Below are positions 52,049 through 61,211 of a stretch of 64,000 nt of DNA, piece after piece; position 1 is the stretch's first letter; each line of letters opens with the position of its first letter. The notes beneath the pieces were generated by a model. That model did not search any database, had not been told where the DNA came from, and was given only the letters and a program-made list of their open reading frames with translations. Location: positions 620,001 through 684,000 of the forward strand of contig CAKNFP010000002.1 of assembly GCA_930633525.1 (NCBI GenBank), in the 5' to 3' direction. A program made the position numbers and the translations under genes. This stretch comes from Hyphomicrobiales bacterium. Lineage in GTDB: Bacteria; Pseudomonadota; Alphaproteobacteria; Rhizobiales; Beijerinckiaceae.

Positions 52049-53868
52049 CAGGCCGCAATACGGCGGCTGAAGCGGCGGCATCCCTCCCGCCCCGCCCCAT
52101 CGCCTTCATCCTGGCCCTGGCGGCTCCCTACCGGGGACGACTGATGGCAACCGTCGTTGCGGCGGGGCTATCCGCCATGCTCGGCCTCATCCCGCTCGTC
52201 GCCATCTATTTCCTGGCTAAGGGCCTGTTTGACGGGGCCGCGACGCCGCGTTTCGTCACGATGATCGCCGCGCTTGCCATCACCGCGACGGCAGCGCAAC
52301 TAGTCTGCGCCGCCACCGCCAATCGCTGGGGACATGCGGTGGCCTTCGCAGTTCAGGAGGATGTCCGGCTGCGCCTGCTGGAACGCATAGCGAGCGCACC
52401 GGCCAGCCGGATCGAGGGGCGGGCTGGGGTACTCAAGAAAGTCATTATGGGCGATGTCGATCGGCTTGAGGGTCTGCTCGCCCATGTCATTCCGGATATC
52501 ACCGCGGGCCTCACCACCCCCATCCTCGCCTCCATCATTCTGATGACCGTCGATTGGCGCCTGATGCTGGCATCGCTCGCGTTGGTGCCGCTCGCCTTCC
52601 TGACTCAGGCCTGGACCTACAGAGGCCGCACCGATCTGTTCGAGCAATGGAACACAACCGAGGCACATGCCAATACCGCGCTCCTTTCCTACGTGCGCGG
52701 GATCGCGACGCTGCGCGCCTTTAACCGTCAGGCGAGTACGCTCGCGCATGTCACGGACGCCATCCTATCGCTGCGCGACCTAGCGATCATGGTCAGCCGC
52801 CACTCACGCTATCCGTATGCGCTGTTCGGCAGCGCGCTATCCGCGAATCTCCTGGTCGTGTTGCCGGTGGCCATGTGGCTGCAGATGGAAGGACGTATCG
52901 ACCTGCCAGACTGTGTAGCTGCGGTCCTTCTTGGAGCGGGCCTTCTCGTGCCTCTCAACAAGGTTGTTTTTGCGACACAGATTGCCGCACGAACAGGTGT
53001 CGCCATCGGTCGCATAAAGGGTGTGCTGGAGACGCAGCCCATGGATGGGCCATCTGCGGGCGAGCTTTCCTACCTCTCACTTCCTGGCGGCAATAGCCTG
53101 CGCCTCGAGCATGTGTCGTTCACCTATCCGGACGGACAGGCCGCGCTCAGTGACCTCTGCTGCGACATCCCCGAGGGGCGCCTGACGGCGCTTGTAGGCC
53201 CGTCCGGTGCGGGAAAATCCACTCTCGCGCGCTTGATCCTGCGTCTGGACGATTGCACCGTCGGCGGGATCTTCATTGGCGGCGTGGATATCCGCGCTAT
53301 CCCCCTCGACGATCTGCGTGCGCGTCTCGCCGCCGTCTTCCAGGACGCAACGCTGTTCCCCGGCACGGTAGCCGACAACGTCGCGATGGCGGCGCCACCC
53401 GGCGACGAGGCAGGGGCCGCCGAGGCCCTGCGGCAGGCGCAGGCGGAGCGGATCGGGGGGAGCCTCGCGCAAACGCTGTCCCTCGAACTTGGTGACCGGG
53501 GGGCACGCCTTTCAGGCGGAGAAAAGCAACGCATCGCCATCGCGCGGGCGATCGCCAAGAATGCGCCAATCCTCGTGCTCGACGAGGCAACCGCCTTCGT
53601 CGATCCCGCCAACGAGAGAGAACTGCAACAAGCTCTTGCGCGCGCCGGCACAGGCCGCACCGTCATCGTTGTCGCGCATCGGATCAGCACCATCCGCAAC
53701 GCCGACCAGATTATCGTGCTGAATGGGGGACAGATCGAGGCCGTCGGTCGGCATGAGACGCTGCTCGCCACATCGCCGACCTATCGGATGCTGGTCGCCG
53801 CACAGGACAAGGCGATGAACTGGACGATGGATGCAGGAAGCCAGGCTGCGGCACAAGTCCCATGCTGA
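52045..53868 (+). CDS. ABC transporter with fused permease and ATPase, PchH/YbtP-like
   Basis: Half-transporter of 607 residues: six-helix membrane domain at about 18-315, ATPase at about 345-590. Walker A is GPSGAGKST, signature LSGGEKQRIAI, Walker B ILVLDEATAFVDP and switch His VAHRIST. It has the exporter architecture but sits with a siderophore receptor and MFS carrier, as in PchHI, YbtPQ and IrtAB, where it acts on the ferric siderophore. ATG overlaps the MFS stop, and the end overlaps the next gene by 7 bases. Confidence 0.92.
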   Translation: MTGRNTAAEAAASLPPRPIAFILALAAPYRGRLMATVVAAGLSAMLGLIPLVAIYFLAKGLFDGAATPRFVTMIAALAITATAAQLVCAATANRWGHAVAFAVQEDVRLRLLERIASAPASRIEGRAGVLKKVIMGDVDRLEGLLAHVIPDITAGLTTPILASIILMTVDWRLMLASLALVPLAFLTQAWTYRGRTDLFEQWNTTEAHANTALLSYVRGIATLRAFNRQASTLAHVTDAILSLRDLAIMVSRHSRYPYALFGSALSANLLVVLPVAMWLQMEGRIDLPDCVAAVLLGAGLLVPLNKVVFATQIAARTGVAIGRIKGVLETQPMDGPSAGELSYLSLPGGNSLRLEHVSFTYPDGQAALSDLCCDIPEGRLTALVGPSGAGKSTLARLILRLDDCTVGGIFIGGVDIRAIPLDDLRARLAAVFQDATLFPGTVADNVAMAAPPGDEAGAAEALRQAQAERIGGSLAQTLSLELGDRGARLSGGEKQRIAIARAIAKNAPILVLDEATAFVDPANERELQQALARAGTGRTVIVVAHRISTIRNADQIIVLNGGQIEAVGRHETLLATSPTYRMLVAAQDKAMNWTMDAGSQAAAQVPC

Positions 53869-55619
53869 GGTCGCTGATGCTGAAACTCCCTATGTTCAGA
53901 TTCCTCGGTTTCGACCTTGCGCCGCAGCACCCGAAAGGCCTGGGTGCTGCACTCCTCTATGGCGCCCTCGGCGCCTTCTGTGATGTCGTACCCTATGGGG
54001 TGCTGGCGTATGCTCTGACCACCCTCGCAAATGGAACGGCAACCGCGACCACTGCCCTGATGGTCTCAGCTGTGCTGGCTGCGGCCTTCCTCGCAGGCTG
54101 GCTGTGCAAGGCCAAGGGTTTGCTGACGAGCTTCTCGGCAACCTATCACACTGTCGCATCCATGCGTCTTGGTGCGGCCGACAGGCTGGGCCGCATGCCG
54201 TTAGGCGCGCTTCGCCATCGCCGCGGAGCTGCGCTGGCCGACCTCTTCACGGATCGCTTTTCGCTCTATCAGGACATAGCCACCCATATGTGGTGGCAGT
54301 TTTCGTCGGTGGTCGCCTTCCCTGTTCTGCTGTGGCTCATACTTGCCGTGTTTGAGTGGCGGCTCGCTCTCGTCATCGTGCTGTTCATTCCTATTGGGCT
54401 TGCAGTCGTGCCATGGAGCTTCCGGCTGCTCGACGCAGCGACCGATGTGGTCATCCCGGCACGTGATGCATGTGCCAGCCGCTGCGTCGAGGTCGTGGAA
54501 GGCATCAAGGATGTCCACCTGCTCGACCCGCGTAAGAGCCGATTGCAAGCCGCGAAGGCCGCGATCGGGAGACTGCGGGCGGCCTCACTCGCTACGGAAT
54601 TGGCGCCAGCGCCGGCCATCCTCGCCTTCGGCTTCGTCTGGGCACTGGCGCTCGCCGCTTCGATCACATGCGCCGCCCTCTTATGGACCCATCAGATTTC
54701 GGAAGCCACGACACTCGTCATATCCCTGCTCCTCGCCGCGCGCCTTTGCACCGGGCTGCAGGAGCTTGCGATCTTCATGGTCGAATACCGCTTCGCACGA
54801 CGCGCCCTGCAATCGATCCGCGATTTCGTCACCCTGCCGCAGATGCCCCAATCCGTCCGTCCTCAAGAGCCACGACATAACGGCGTGGATATCGCGGAGG
54901 TTCGCTTCGCCCATGACAGTGAAACAACGATCGACGGCATCACGCTCACCATACCCGCCGGAGCGATGTGCGCGCTGGTCGGACCCTCCGGATCCGGGAA
55001 AAGCACCCTGGCAGGGCTCGTCGCCCGCCTTTGGGATGTCGACAGCGGTGCCATCCGCATCGGCGGCATCGACATCCGCGACATGGACGCGCCCACGCTC
55101 AACGCGACGGTCAGCATGGTGCTGCAGGAGGTATCACTTTTCGAACTCAGCATCCGGGACAATATAAGGCTCGGCCGCCCCAAGGCGTCACAGGCCGAAG
55201 TCGAGGCCGCCGCGAAAGCCGCCCAGATCCACAAACGCATTCTCGCCCTGCCGCAAGGTTACGACGCGATCCTCGACAAGGCCGGGGCCACCCTGTCAGG
55301 CGGGGAGCGCCAGCGGCTCGCCATCGCCCGCGCAATTCTCAAGGATGCGCCTGTGCTCATTCTCGACGAGGCATCGGCCAGCATCGACCTCGACTGTGAA
55401 TGGCAGATTCAGGAGGCGCTCAATCATCTCATGCGTGGCAGGACAGTGCTCGTCATCGCCCACCGGCTTTGGACGGTCACGCGCGCCGACTGTATAGCGG
55501 TCATGAATGGAGGGCGGATCGCGGAGCTCGGCCGCCACGCGGACCTTATCGCGGATAATGGCATCTACGCCCGGCTCTGGGAAAAGCAGGCCGAGGCCAG
55601 CGGCTGGTCGATCTCCTGA
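53862..55619 (+). CDS. ABC transporter with fused permease and ATPase, PchI/YbtQ-like
   Basis: Second half-transporter, 585 residues, probably forming a heterodimer with the product of 52045-53868. Membrane helices occupy about 28-305 and the ATPase about 340-575. Walker A is GPSGSGKST, signature LSGGERQRLAI, Walker B VLILDEASASIDLD and switch His in IAHRLWTV. It is the last gene of the siderophore operon, 12 bases from the converging hydrolase gene. Confidence 0.92.
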   Translation: MLRSLMLKLPMFRFLGFDLAPQHPKGLGAALLYGALGAFCDVVPYGVLAYALTTLANGTATATTALMVSAVLAAAFLAGWLCKAKGLLTSFSATYHTVASMRLGAADRLGRMPLGALRHRRGAALADLFTDRFSLYQDIATHMWWQFSSVVAFPVLLWLILAVFEWRLALVIVLFIPIGLAVVPWSFRLLDAATDVVIPARDACASRCVEVVEGIKDVHLLDPRKSRLQAAKAAIGRLRAASLATELAPAPAILAFGFVWALALAASITCAALLWTHQISEATTLVISLLLAARLCTGLQELAIFMVEYRFARRALQSIRDFVTLPQMPQSVRPQEPRHNGVDIAEVRFAHDSETTIDGITLTIPAGAMCALVGPSGSGKSTLAGLVARLWDVDSGAIRIGGIDIRDMDAPTLNATVSMVLQEVSLFELSIRDNIRLGRPKASQAEVEAAAKAAQIHKRILALPQGYDAILDKAGATLSGGERQRLAIARAILKDAPVLILDEASASIDLDCEWQIQEALNHLMRGRTVLVIAHRLWTVTRADCIAVMNGGRIAELGRHADLIADNGIYARLWEKQAEASGWSIS

Positions 55620-55631
55620 CAGCCGCGTCGC

Positions 55632-56930
55632 TCAGGCCTTCGTGCAACCCTGAAGGAAATCAAGCACGCCACGCCAGGAGCCCTCATCAGCCTTGGCATT
55701 GCCAGATGGCGTGCCCCCACTTGTGAAGGGCACCTTCGAGACCGGATGCTCGCGGCTGAGCTGGGTAGTCGGCACGAAGGGCAGATTGATCGAATGCCCG
55801 GCATCGTCGAAATCGAGATGGACGACCGGCTGGGCATGCGCATGCGTCCGCAAGGTCGAAACCACCATCCGGGAATAGAGACTGGACGGCCATGCGCGAT
55901 CGTCGCGGCCTGAGATGAGCAATACCGACCCGCTGATCTTCTCGACCGGAATGCGTGCAAGCGCGGCCAGCGCGCGGTCCTTCAATCCCTCGAAGAAAAC
56001 CGAGTGGTGACGGTCCGGTGGCGTATCCCCCGCCCAGGGATGCCAGTGAACCGCCGCGTTGTCTTGCCAGAGATGGGGGAGCGGCACACCGCCGCGTGTC
56101 CAGGTTACGCCCTTCCAGCCACCGCGGGCCGGATCGCCCGCGCCCTGCGCGCCATGCACCATGGCACCTGGCACATAGGCGATGACGGCTGAGACGAGAT
56201 CTGGAAAGGTGGCGCCAAGGAGCAATGCCAACTCGCCACCGCGCGATTGTCCGCTGACCGCCGCGAACCCTTCGCGCGGCGCAAGTTCCCGCCGCGCCCA
56301 TCTTAAGCCGGCTTCGAAATATTCGAGCGGCGTCTCGGTTATGTAGGGCGACAAACCCGGCGCCTTGAAATAGCCGAGCGCAAAGGCCTGGTAGCCATGG
56401 GATGCATAGAGTGCGCCCCGTGGCTCGTTGATGCCGCCGCCGGAACCATTGAGAACGACGACAACGGGGTGTGGCCCGGACCCGGCGGGCGTGAACAGGG
56501 TACCGACCAACCCCTCATCCCGGATCTCCCGCCGTGTTACCCCCGCGCCCGCGAAATGCTGTACGAGCTCCGCACTCATGCTCTGGCCGTCGCTGGTCAC
56601 GGCCGCGAGTTCCGTGACCAGCGGCTCCATGACATCATCGACGAACATGTCCTGGCTCGTGGTCGCAGGATACTGCGCCCACAAAAGCCCCATCGCCGAG
56701 ACTTCCGCGTAGTCCCCACCCACAGGCGCGTCGCGGCTGAGATCGACGGTACCAGCCGCGTCGGCCATGAAGGTCGCCTGACTGTCCCAGATGATCCCCC
56801 TCGCGCGCCGGGTGCGCGCCGAGATGGCCACGAGTTCATCCGGCTTGAGCCCGGTGACGAGGATCTGGCGTGGAAGATCGATCAGGCCATCCGCAGGACT
56901 GACCGTGAGGACTGGAGCGGGCATGCGCAT
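55632..56930 (-). CDS. Acyl-CoA thioester hydrolase / BAAT-type alpha/beta hydrolase
   Basis: Hydrolase of 432 residues with a beta-sandwich N-domain (about 5-130) and an alpha/beta-hydrolase C-domain. VVVVLNGSGGGINEPRGALY resembles the oxyanion segment, the nucleophilic Ser is in SGQSRGGELALLLG, Asp is in SGRDDRAWPS, and His is in DDAGHSINLP. This two-domain layout is that of bile-acid-CoA:amino-acid N-acyltransferase and bacterial acyl-CoA thioesterases. In eukaryotic BAAT the nucleophile is Cys; Ser here argues for hydrolysis. It is the last gene of a nine-gene minus operon. Confidence 0.9.
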   Translation of the reverse strand: MRMPAPVLTVSPADGLIDLPRQILVTGLKPDELVAISARTRRARGIIWDSQATFMADAAGTVDLSRDAPVGGDYAEVSAMGLLWAQYPATTSQDMFVDDVMEPLVTELAAVTSDGQSMSAELVQHFAGAGVTRREIRDEGLVGTLFTPAGSGPHPVVVVLNGSGGGINEPRGALYASHGYQAFALGYFKAPGLSPYITETPLEYFEAGLRWARRELAPREGFAAVSGQSRGGELALLLGATFPDLVSAVIAYVPGAMVHGAQGAGDPARGGWKGVTWTRGGVPLPHLWQDNAAVHWHPWAGDTPPDRHHSVFFEGLKDRALAALARIPVEKISGSVLLISGRDDRAWPSSLYSRMVVSTLRTHAHAQPVVHLDFDDAGHSINLPFVPTTQLSREHPVSKVPFTSGGTPSGNAKADEGSWRGVLDFLQGCTKA

Positions 56931-56969
56931 TTCCTGTACGATAACAACCGGGCAAGGCAGGGCCGGGAA

Positions 56970-58559
56970 CTAGAACGCCGCTGCCTGCCCGTCCTTGCGC
57001 GGATCAGAGCCGGCTACATAGGACGACGGTCCGTTGCGCAGGATGGCTTGCGCACCGCCGAAGCCGAAGACGGCATCCGGCGTTTCCACCACGACCTCAT
57101 GGCCACGTTGGCGCAACGCTTCAACCAGCTTGGGGTCGAAATTGGCCTCTACCGAAATCTTTCGGCCCTGCATGACGCGCCAGCGCGGCGCGTCGGCCGC
57201 TGCCTGTGGGTTCTGGCCATAGCGCAGAATACGCAAGGCCATCTGGAGATGTCCCTGCGCCTGCATCGGGCCGCCCATCACGCCGAAGGCCATCAGCGGA
57301 TTGCCCGCATGATCAGTGGCGAAGCCCGGTATGATCGTGTGGAAGGGGCGCTTGCGCGGCGCGACGATATTGGGGTGGCCGGGTTCCAGGCTGAAGCCCT
57401 TGCCCCTGTTCTGCATGCTGATGCCGGTTCCGGGCACGACCACGCCGGAACCGAAGCCGGCAAAATTGGACTGGATGAACGATACCATGCGACCCGCGGA
57501 ATCGGCCGCCGCGAGATACACCGTGCCGCCCGGCCGCGGGGTCCCATGGCCGGGATCGCCAGCCGTGTTGCGATCGATCTGGGCAGCGCGGGCGGCGATA
57601 TAAGCCGGGTCGAGCAACTCTTCCGGCCGCACGCGCATGGCATCGATATCGGACACGTGAGCGGCAATATCGACCAGAGCCGATTTGGTGGCCTCGATCG
57701 CCAGGTGCAGCGTCTCGATATCGTCGACCGGCTTGTCACCAACGCCGAGCGCGTCGAGGATTCCAAGCCCGATCAAGGTTGCAATCCCCTGCCCGTTTGG
57801 CGGGATCTCATGCACCGCCGCATCGGCGAAACGCTGCGAGACAGTACCGACCCAATCGACCCTGTGCTCCGCGAGATCCTCCAGGCTCATGACACCGCCG
57901 TGGGCCGCACTGTGCGCAACCATGCGCTTCGCGAGATCCCCTCGGTAAAAATCCTCGCCCTTGCTCGCCACGATGGCTTCGAGCGTCCGCGCATGATCGG
58001 GCAGGCGCACGATCTCACCCGCCTTGGGAACAACGCCGCCGGGAATGAAGGCATCCGCGAAGCCTGGCCCCTCGCTGAGCCGCCGGGCGCCGAGCCCCCA
58101 TTGCACGGCGATGATTGGGCTGAGAGGATAGCCGTCACGAGCGTAACCAATCGCGGGAGCCGCGATCTCCGCGAGCGAGAGGCTGCCGAACCGCTCCCAG
58201 AGCGCGATCCAGGCCGAGACCGCGCCCGGCACGGTCACGCTGTCCCAGCCGAGCTCCGGCATGTGCGTGAGATGTGCGAAACGCTCCCGCGTCCATGCGG
58301 CAGGTGCACGACCGGACGCATTGAGACCATGCAGTTCCTTGCCATCCCACAGGATCGCGAAGGCATCGCTGCCGATGCCGCAGCCGGTCGGCTCGACGAC
58401 CGTCAGCACCATGGCGGCGGCAATCGCGGCATCAACCGCATTGCCCCCACGTGCCAGCATGAGAAGGCCGGCCTGCGCCGCAAGCGGTTGCGATGTTGCG
58501 ACGATGTTCCGCCCGAGCACAGGGGAGCGTTGAGAGAGATATGGGAGGGCGTAGTCCAT
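56970..58559 (-). CDS. ggt: Gamma-glutamyltransferase family (Ntn hydrolase)
   Basis: Enzyme of 529 residues that transfers or hydrolyses gamma-glutamyl groups, or a similar amide, after self-cleavage. The N-part includes VATSQPLAAQAGLLMLARGG and VVEPTGCGIGSDAF. The probable N-terminal nucleophile Thr is in PRPGGTVYLAAADSAG, and the C-part has FGSGVVVPGTGISMQNRG and FGVMGGPMQAQGHLQ. No signal peptide is apparent from ATG 58559, so it may act in the cytosol, unlike classic periplasmic GGT. ATG overlaps the upstream SnoaL-like stop. Cephalosporin-acylase-like activity is also possible. Confidence 0.9.
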   Translation of the reverse strand: MDYALPYLSQRSPVLGRNIVATSQPLAAQAGLLMLARGGNAVDAAIAAAMVLTVVEPTGCGIGSDAFAILWDGKELHGLNASGRAPAAWTRERFAHLTHMPELGWDSVTVPGAVSAWIALWERFGSLSLAEIAAPAIGYARDGYPLSPIIAVQWGLGARRLSEGPGFADAFIPGGVVPKAGEIVRLPDHARTLEAIVASKGEDFYRGDLAKRMVAHSAAHGGVMSLEDLAEHRVDWVGTVSQRFADAAVHEIPPNGQGIATLIGLGILDALGVGDKPVDDIETLHLAIEATKSALVDIAAHVSDIDAMRVRPEELLDPAYIAARAAQIDRNTAGDPGHGTPRPGGTVYLAAADSAGRMVSFIQSNFAGFGSGVVVPGTGISMQNRGKGFSLEPGHPNIVAPRKRPFHTIIPGFATDHAGNPLMAFGVMGGPMQAQGHLQMALRILRYGQNPQAAADAPRWRVMQGRKISVEANFDPKLVEALRQRGHEVVVETPDAVFGFGGAQAILRNGPSSYVAGSDPRKDGQAAAF

Positions 58560-59014
58560 CAGGCTTCCCTGTTGCCATGGGATGAGGAAGGGGTACCGCG
58601 CATCAGCGACATATGGCTGTGGTTGGCCACCCAAGCATCGCCCACATTGTCACGAACAAACGAGACTGTCGCGCGTCCCTGCCGTGGAAACGACGTCCCG
58701 TCCTCCCGAAAGCCGGTGGAATCGAAGAAAGCAAGTCCAACCGCGAAGAGCCGGTCGGGTGAGATGAGGCCACGGACTTCATCGAGACGGATATGGAAAT
58801 CCTTGATCGTCGACCAGACGTTGCGCCACTGGTTGCGCTCCGCATCGTCCTTGCCGACGAGAAAATCCGCAAACGTGCCGAAGGCGACAAAATCATCGCT
58901 CACCGAGTCGCGCGCGCCGGTGAAGTCCAGCGCATTGACCTGGGTGTTCAGGCGCGCGAACCAATCGCGGATCGCAGCGACATCATCGGCTTGGGAGGCG
59001 GGGCTTGTCGTCAT
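58559..59014 (-). CDS. SnoaL/NTF2-like small protein
   Basis: Protein of 151 residues with the alpha+beta cone pattern of DUF4440/SnoaL-like proteins (IRDWFARLNTQVNALDFTGA, VSDDFVAFGTFADFLVG, TSFPRQGRATVSFVRD). ATG 59014 overlaps the stop of the upstream hydrolase; a GTG three codons earlier is an alternative. Family members range from isomerases and cyclases to binding proteins, so no specific reaction is assigned. Operon membership suggests action on the same substrate as the GGT-like enzyme. Confidence 0.8.
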   Translation of the reverse strand: MTTSPASQADDVAAIRDWFARLNTQVNALDFTGARDSVSDDFVAFGTFADFLVGKDDAERNQWRNVWSTIKDFHIRLDEVRGLISPDRLFAVGLAFFDSTGFREDGTSFPRQGRATVSFVRDNVGDAWVANHSHMSLMRGTPSSSHGNREA

Positions 59015-59550
59015 TCTTTGCACCGTTTCTGCAAGGCGTCAGCCAATTCAAAGCCTAGGGGCCAAGGGCCGAAGCCACTGTCGACGTTGATGTGCCCGGC
59101 GTCGTCGAGATCCACGATGCTGCTGCCGAAATCGCGGGCAAGCTCGGTCGAACGTGCGAAACTCATGTGAGGATCGGTACGGCTCAGGACCATCGTGGAG
59201 GGATAGGGCAGGCGCGCACGTGGCACGGGCGCAAAACTGGCGATTGGCGGATTGGTCGGTGCATGCAGATCGACATCACCCGGTGCGACCAGGAAGGCCG
59301 CGCGTACCGGCGAGAACGGCCGCGCCATAGCATGGTGCGCTACGAGAAGCACCCCAAGGCTGTGCGCGATGAGCATGGCATCATCTGCACCGGCGAGCGC
59401 TGCATCGAGGCGCGCCAGCCAGGCTTCCCGGTCAGGATTGGCCCAATCGTCCTGTTCCACGATCACTGCGGCAGGGTCGTGCCTCAGCCAGAGCCGCTGC
59501 CAATGCTCCGCGCCGGAGCCGTGCCAGCCCGGCAGGATGAATCTCTGCAT
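59011..59550 (-). CDS. RBBP9/YdeN-type alpha/beta hydrolase
   Basis: Small serine hydrolase of 179 residues. FILPGWHGSGAEHWQ is the family N-terminus, the nucleophile Ser is in LIAHSLGVLLVAHHA, Asp is in SRTDPHMS and His is in DAGHINVDSGFGPWP. All three catalytic residues are present. It starts 5 bases after the Ldh2-like gene stop. Substrates of this family are mostly unknown esters or peptides. Confidence 0.9.
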   Translation of the reverse strand: MQRFILPGWHGSGAEHWQRLWLRHDPAAVIVEQDDWANPDREAWLARLDAALAGADDAMLIAHSLGVLLVAHHAMARPFSPVRAAFLVAPGDVDLHAPTNPPIASFAPVPRARLPYPSTMVLSRTDPHMSFARSTELARDFGSSIVDLDDAGHINVDSGFGPWPLGFELADALQKRCKE

Positions 59551-59555
59551 TCCTT

Positions 59556-60464
59556 TTACGCCTTCCCCGTGATGCGCGCGAGATGGCCCTCGAGCCGTTG
59601 TGCAAAGGCATCGTCCAGCTCGCCTTCAGCGGGCAGCCCACCCCCGCGCGGCCAATGGCCCCCACTGTCCGTCCAGTCCGCCTTGAGGGAGGCAAGCAGA
59701 TCGCGCCAATGCCCGGCGTCCCCGCCCGCGTCGGGATCGACCGCAATGAGGAACACCCCACGGCCCCGACTGTCGCCACGCCCCTGCCCCGCAATGCCAG
59801 CCAGCAGTTCCACGATGAGCCCGAGAAGTGAGCCGGCCTTGCCATCCCGTGGAAGGAGGGCGGCGACATCCGCCGCGACGGTCGTGGGGAGGCCTGTGTG
59901 ATCAAGCGCTTTGCCGGGCGGCAGGTTCCGGCCCGCCGCCCGGGCACCGCGAACGTCGGCCATTGTCATGCTGGCCGTTGCCAGATCGACGACGATGCGA
60001 TCGTCGCCCTGCCCAATCGCGAAGGCGAGCGGATTGGTGCCGATAACCGGACTCCTGCCGCCATAGGGCGCGACGAATGGTGGCCCTTCGGCACCAGCGA
60101 TGCCGACCAGTCCCGCATCGGCGAGGCGGCGCACAAAGGGGGCAAGACGGCCGAAGCCTTTGACGCCGCGCAGGAAAAAGGCCGCCACACCGTGTTGCCG
60201 CGCGGCAACCTCGATATCGAGGGCCGCATGGGCGACGGCCAACGGGGCGAACAGGGCCGCACAATCGCGCCACCGCAATGGACCCTGATCCGCCCATGCC
60301 TCCACTTCTTGTGTCTTGCTTGTCCACTCATCCAGCATCGCGATGCCGAACTGCGGCTGGCCAAGCGCGTCGGCCTCGACGAGAGCGGCGGCCGCCAGAT
60401 CAGCGCCCGGCCCGCCCCCCAGGCCGCGCGACAGCCGCGTAACGGCCTCGGCGATCGCGATCAT
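59556..60464 (-). CDS. Ldh2/malate-lactate dehydrogenase family protein, catalytic His missing
   Basis: NAD(P)-dependent 2-oxoacid or imine reductase family (YlbC/DpkA type), 302 residues against the usual 330-350. FVAPYGGRSPVIGTNPLAFA and VVDLATASMTMADVRGA are strongly conserved cofactor segments. The segment that normally reads N-S-x-H-F-G reads RGVKGFGRL here, with Gly at the His position. This suggests a changed or lost dehydrogenase activity. Starts in a 4-base overlap with the FadR-type regulator stop. Confidence 0.85.
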   Translation of the reverse strand: MIAIAEAVTRLSRGLGGGPGADLAAAALVEADALGQPQFGIAMLDEWTSKTQEVEAWADQGPLRWRDCAALFAPLAVAHAALDIEVAARQHGVAAFFLRGVKGFGRLAPFVRRLADAGLVGIAGAEGPPFVAPYGGRSPVIGTNPLAFAIGQGDDRIVVDLATASMTMADVRGARAAGRNLPPGKALDHTGLPTTVAADVAALLPRDGKAGSLLGLIVELLAGIAGQGRGDSRGRGVFLIAVDPDAGGDAGHWRDLLASLKADWTDSGGHWPRGGGLPAEGELDDAFAQRLEGHLARITGKA

Positions 60465-61177
60465 TCCGCGGCCCTCTCGACCCGCGCTCCTTGCGCGAGT
60501 TCAACCTCGGAGAGATAGCCGAGCGTTATCAATCGTTCGATGAGGAACTGCCGGCTGCTTGCGATATGGCCCGCTTCGATCTGCGCCGCGCGGTTTCCGT
60601 CGCCGGCTTCGATCGCATCCACCAGATCGGTATGCTCGCCGGAATGTTCCCCCGCCTTGACAGAGAAATCGATGGCAAAGCGCAGGAGACGTTCCAGCTC
60701 GTCGAACAGGGCTTCCGTCAAGGCGACGACGCGCCTGTTGCGGCTGCAGCGCGCGATCGCCACATGGAAGCGCCGCGCGACCTGCTGCATCGCGCCGACA
60801 TCAAGCGGCGCCGCATATTGCTCGACGATATGCCGGAGTTCATCGATGTCTGCGGATGTCGCATAGCGGGCCGCCTGGCGCGCGGCATGGGGACCGATGG
60901 CAGCACGCAGATCCAGGATCTCGTGCACGGCCTGGAAGGTGATGGGTGCGACGCGATAGCCGCTGCGCGGCGAGATGATGACCAGGCCATCGCCGGCGAG
61001 CTTCTGCATGGCATCGCGCACCGGCGTCTTGGACACAGCATAGCGTCTGGCAATGGCGGCCGCATCAAGCGTTACGCCGGGCGCGATTTCGCAGCGCATG
61101 ATGTCTTGCCGCAGCGAGAGATAGATGCGCTCCGATACAGGCACGTTGCTCGGCGCCTGGACGTCGTCGACAGTCAT
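60461..61177 (-). CDS. GntR-family regulator, FadR/FCD type
   Basis: Regulator of 238 residues. The N-terminal winged helix-turn-helix is at about 14-76 (AAIARRYAVSKTPVRDAMQK), followed by the all-helical FCD domain, about 90-215 (ILDLRAAIGPHAARQAARYA, RRFHVAIARCSRNRRV, GEHTDLVDAIEAGDGNRAAQ) with metal-binding His/Asp residues. It is inside the operon, between the importer and the enzymes, so it probably autoregulates it. Candidate operators lie upstream of the operon at 63958-63998. AAGGA precedes the ATG. Confidence 0.92.
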   Translation of the reverse strand: MTVDDVQAPSNVPVSERIYLSLRQDIMRCEIAPGVTLDAAAIARRYAVSKTPVRDAMQKLAGDGLVIISPRSGYRVAPITFQAVHEILDLRAAIGPHAARQAARYATSADIDELRHIVEQYAAPLDVGAMQQVARRFHVAIARCSRNRRVVALTEALFDELERLLRFAIDFSVKAGEHSGEHTDLVDAIEAGDGNRAAQIEAGHIASSRQFLIERLITLGYLSEVELAQGARVERAAE

Positions 61178-61211
61178 ACACTCATCCTTCCCGTCTCCCC
61201 GTCCTGTGCCA

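Noticed and set aside
56397..59090. A very long open frame of 897 codons on the plus strand
   Set aside because: It lies antisense to the hydrolase, gamma-glutamyltransferase and SnoaL-like genes, which have clear family motifs. Its translation is Arg/His-rich with no recognisable domain; open antisense frames are common in GC-rich DNA.
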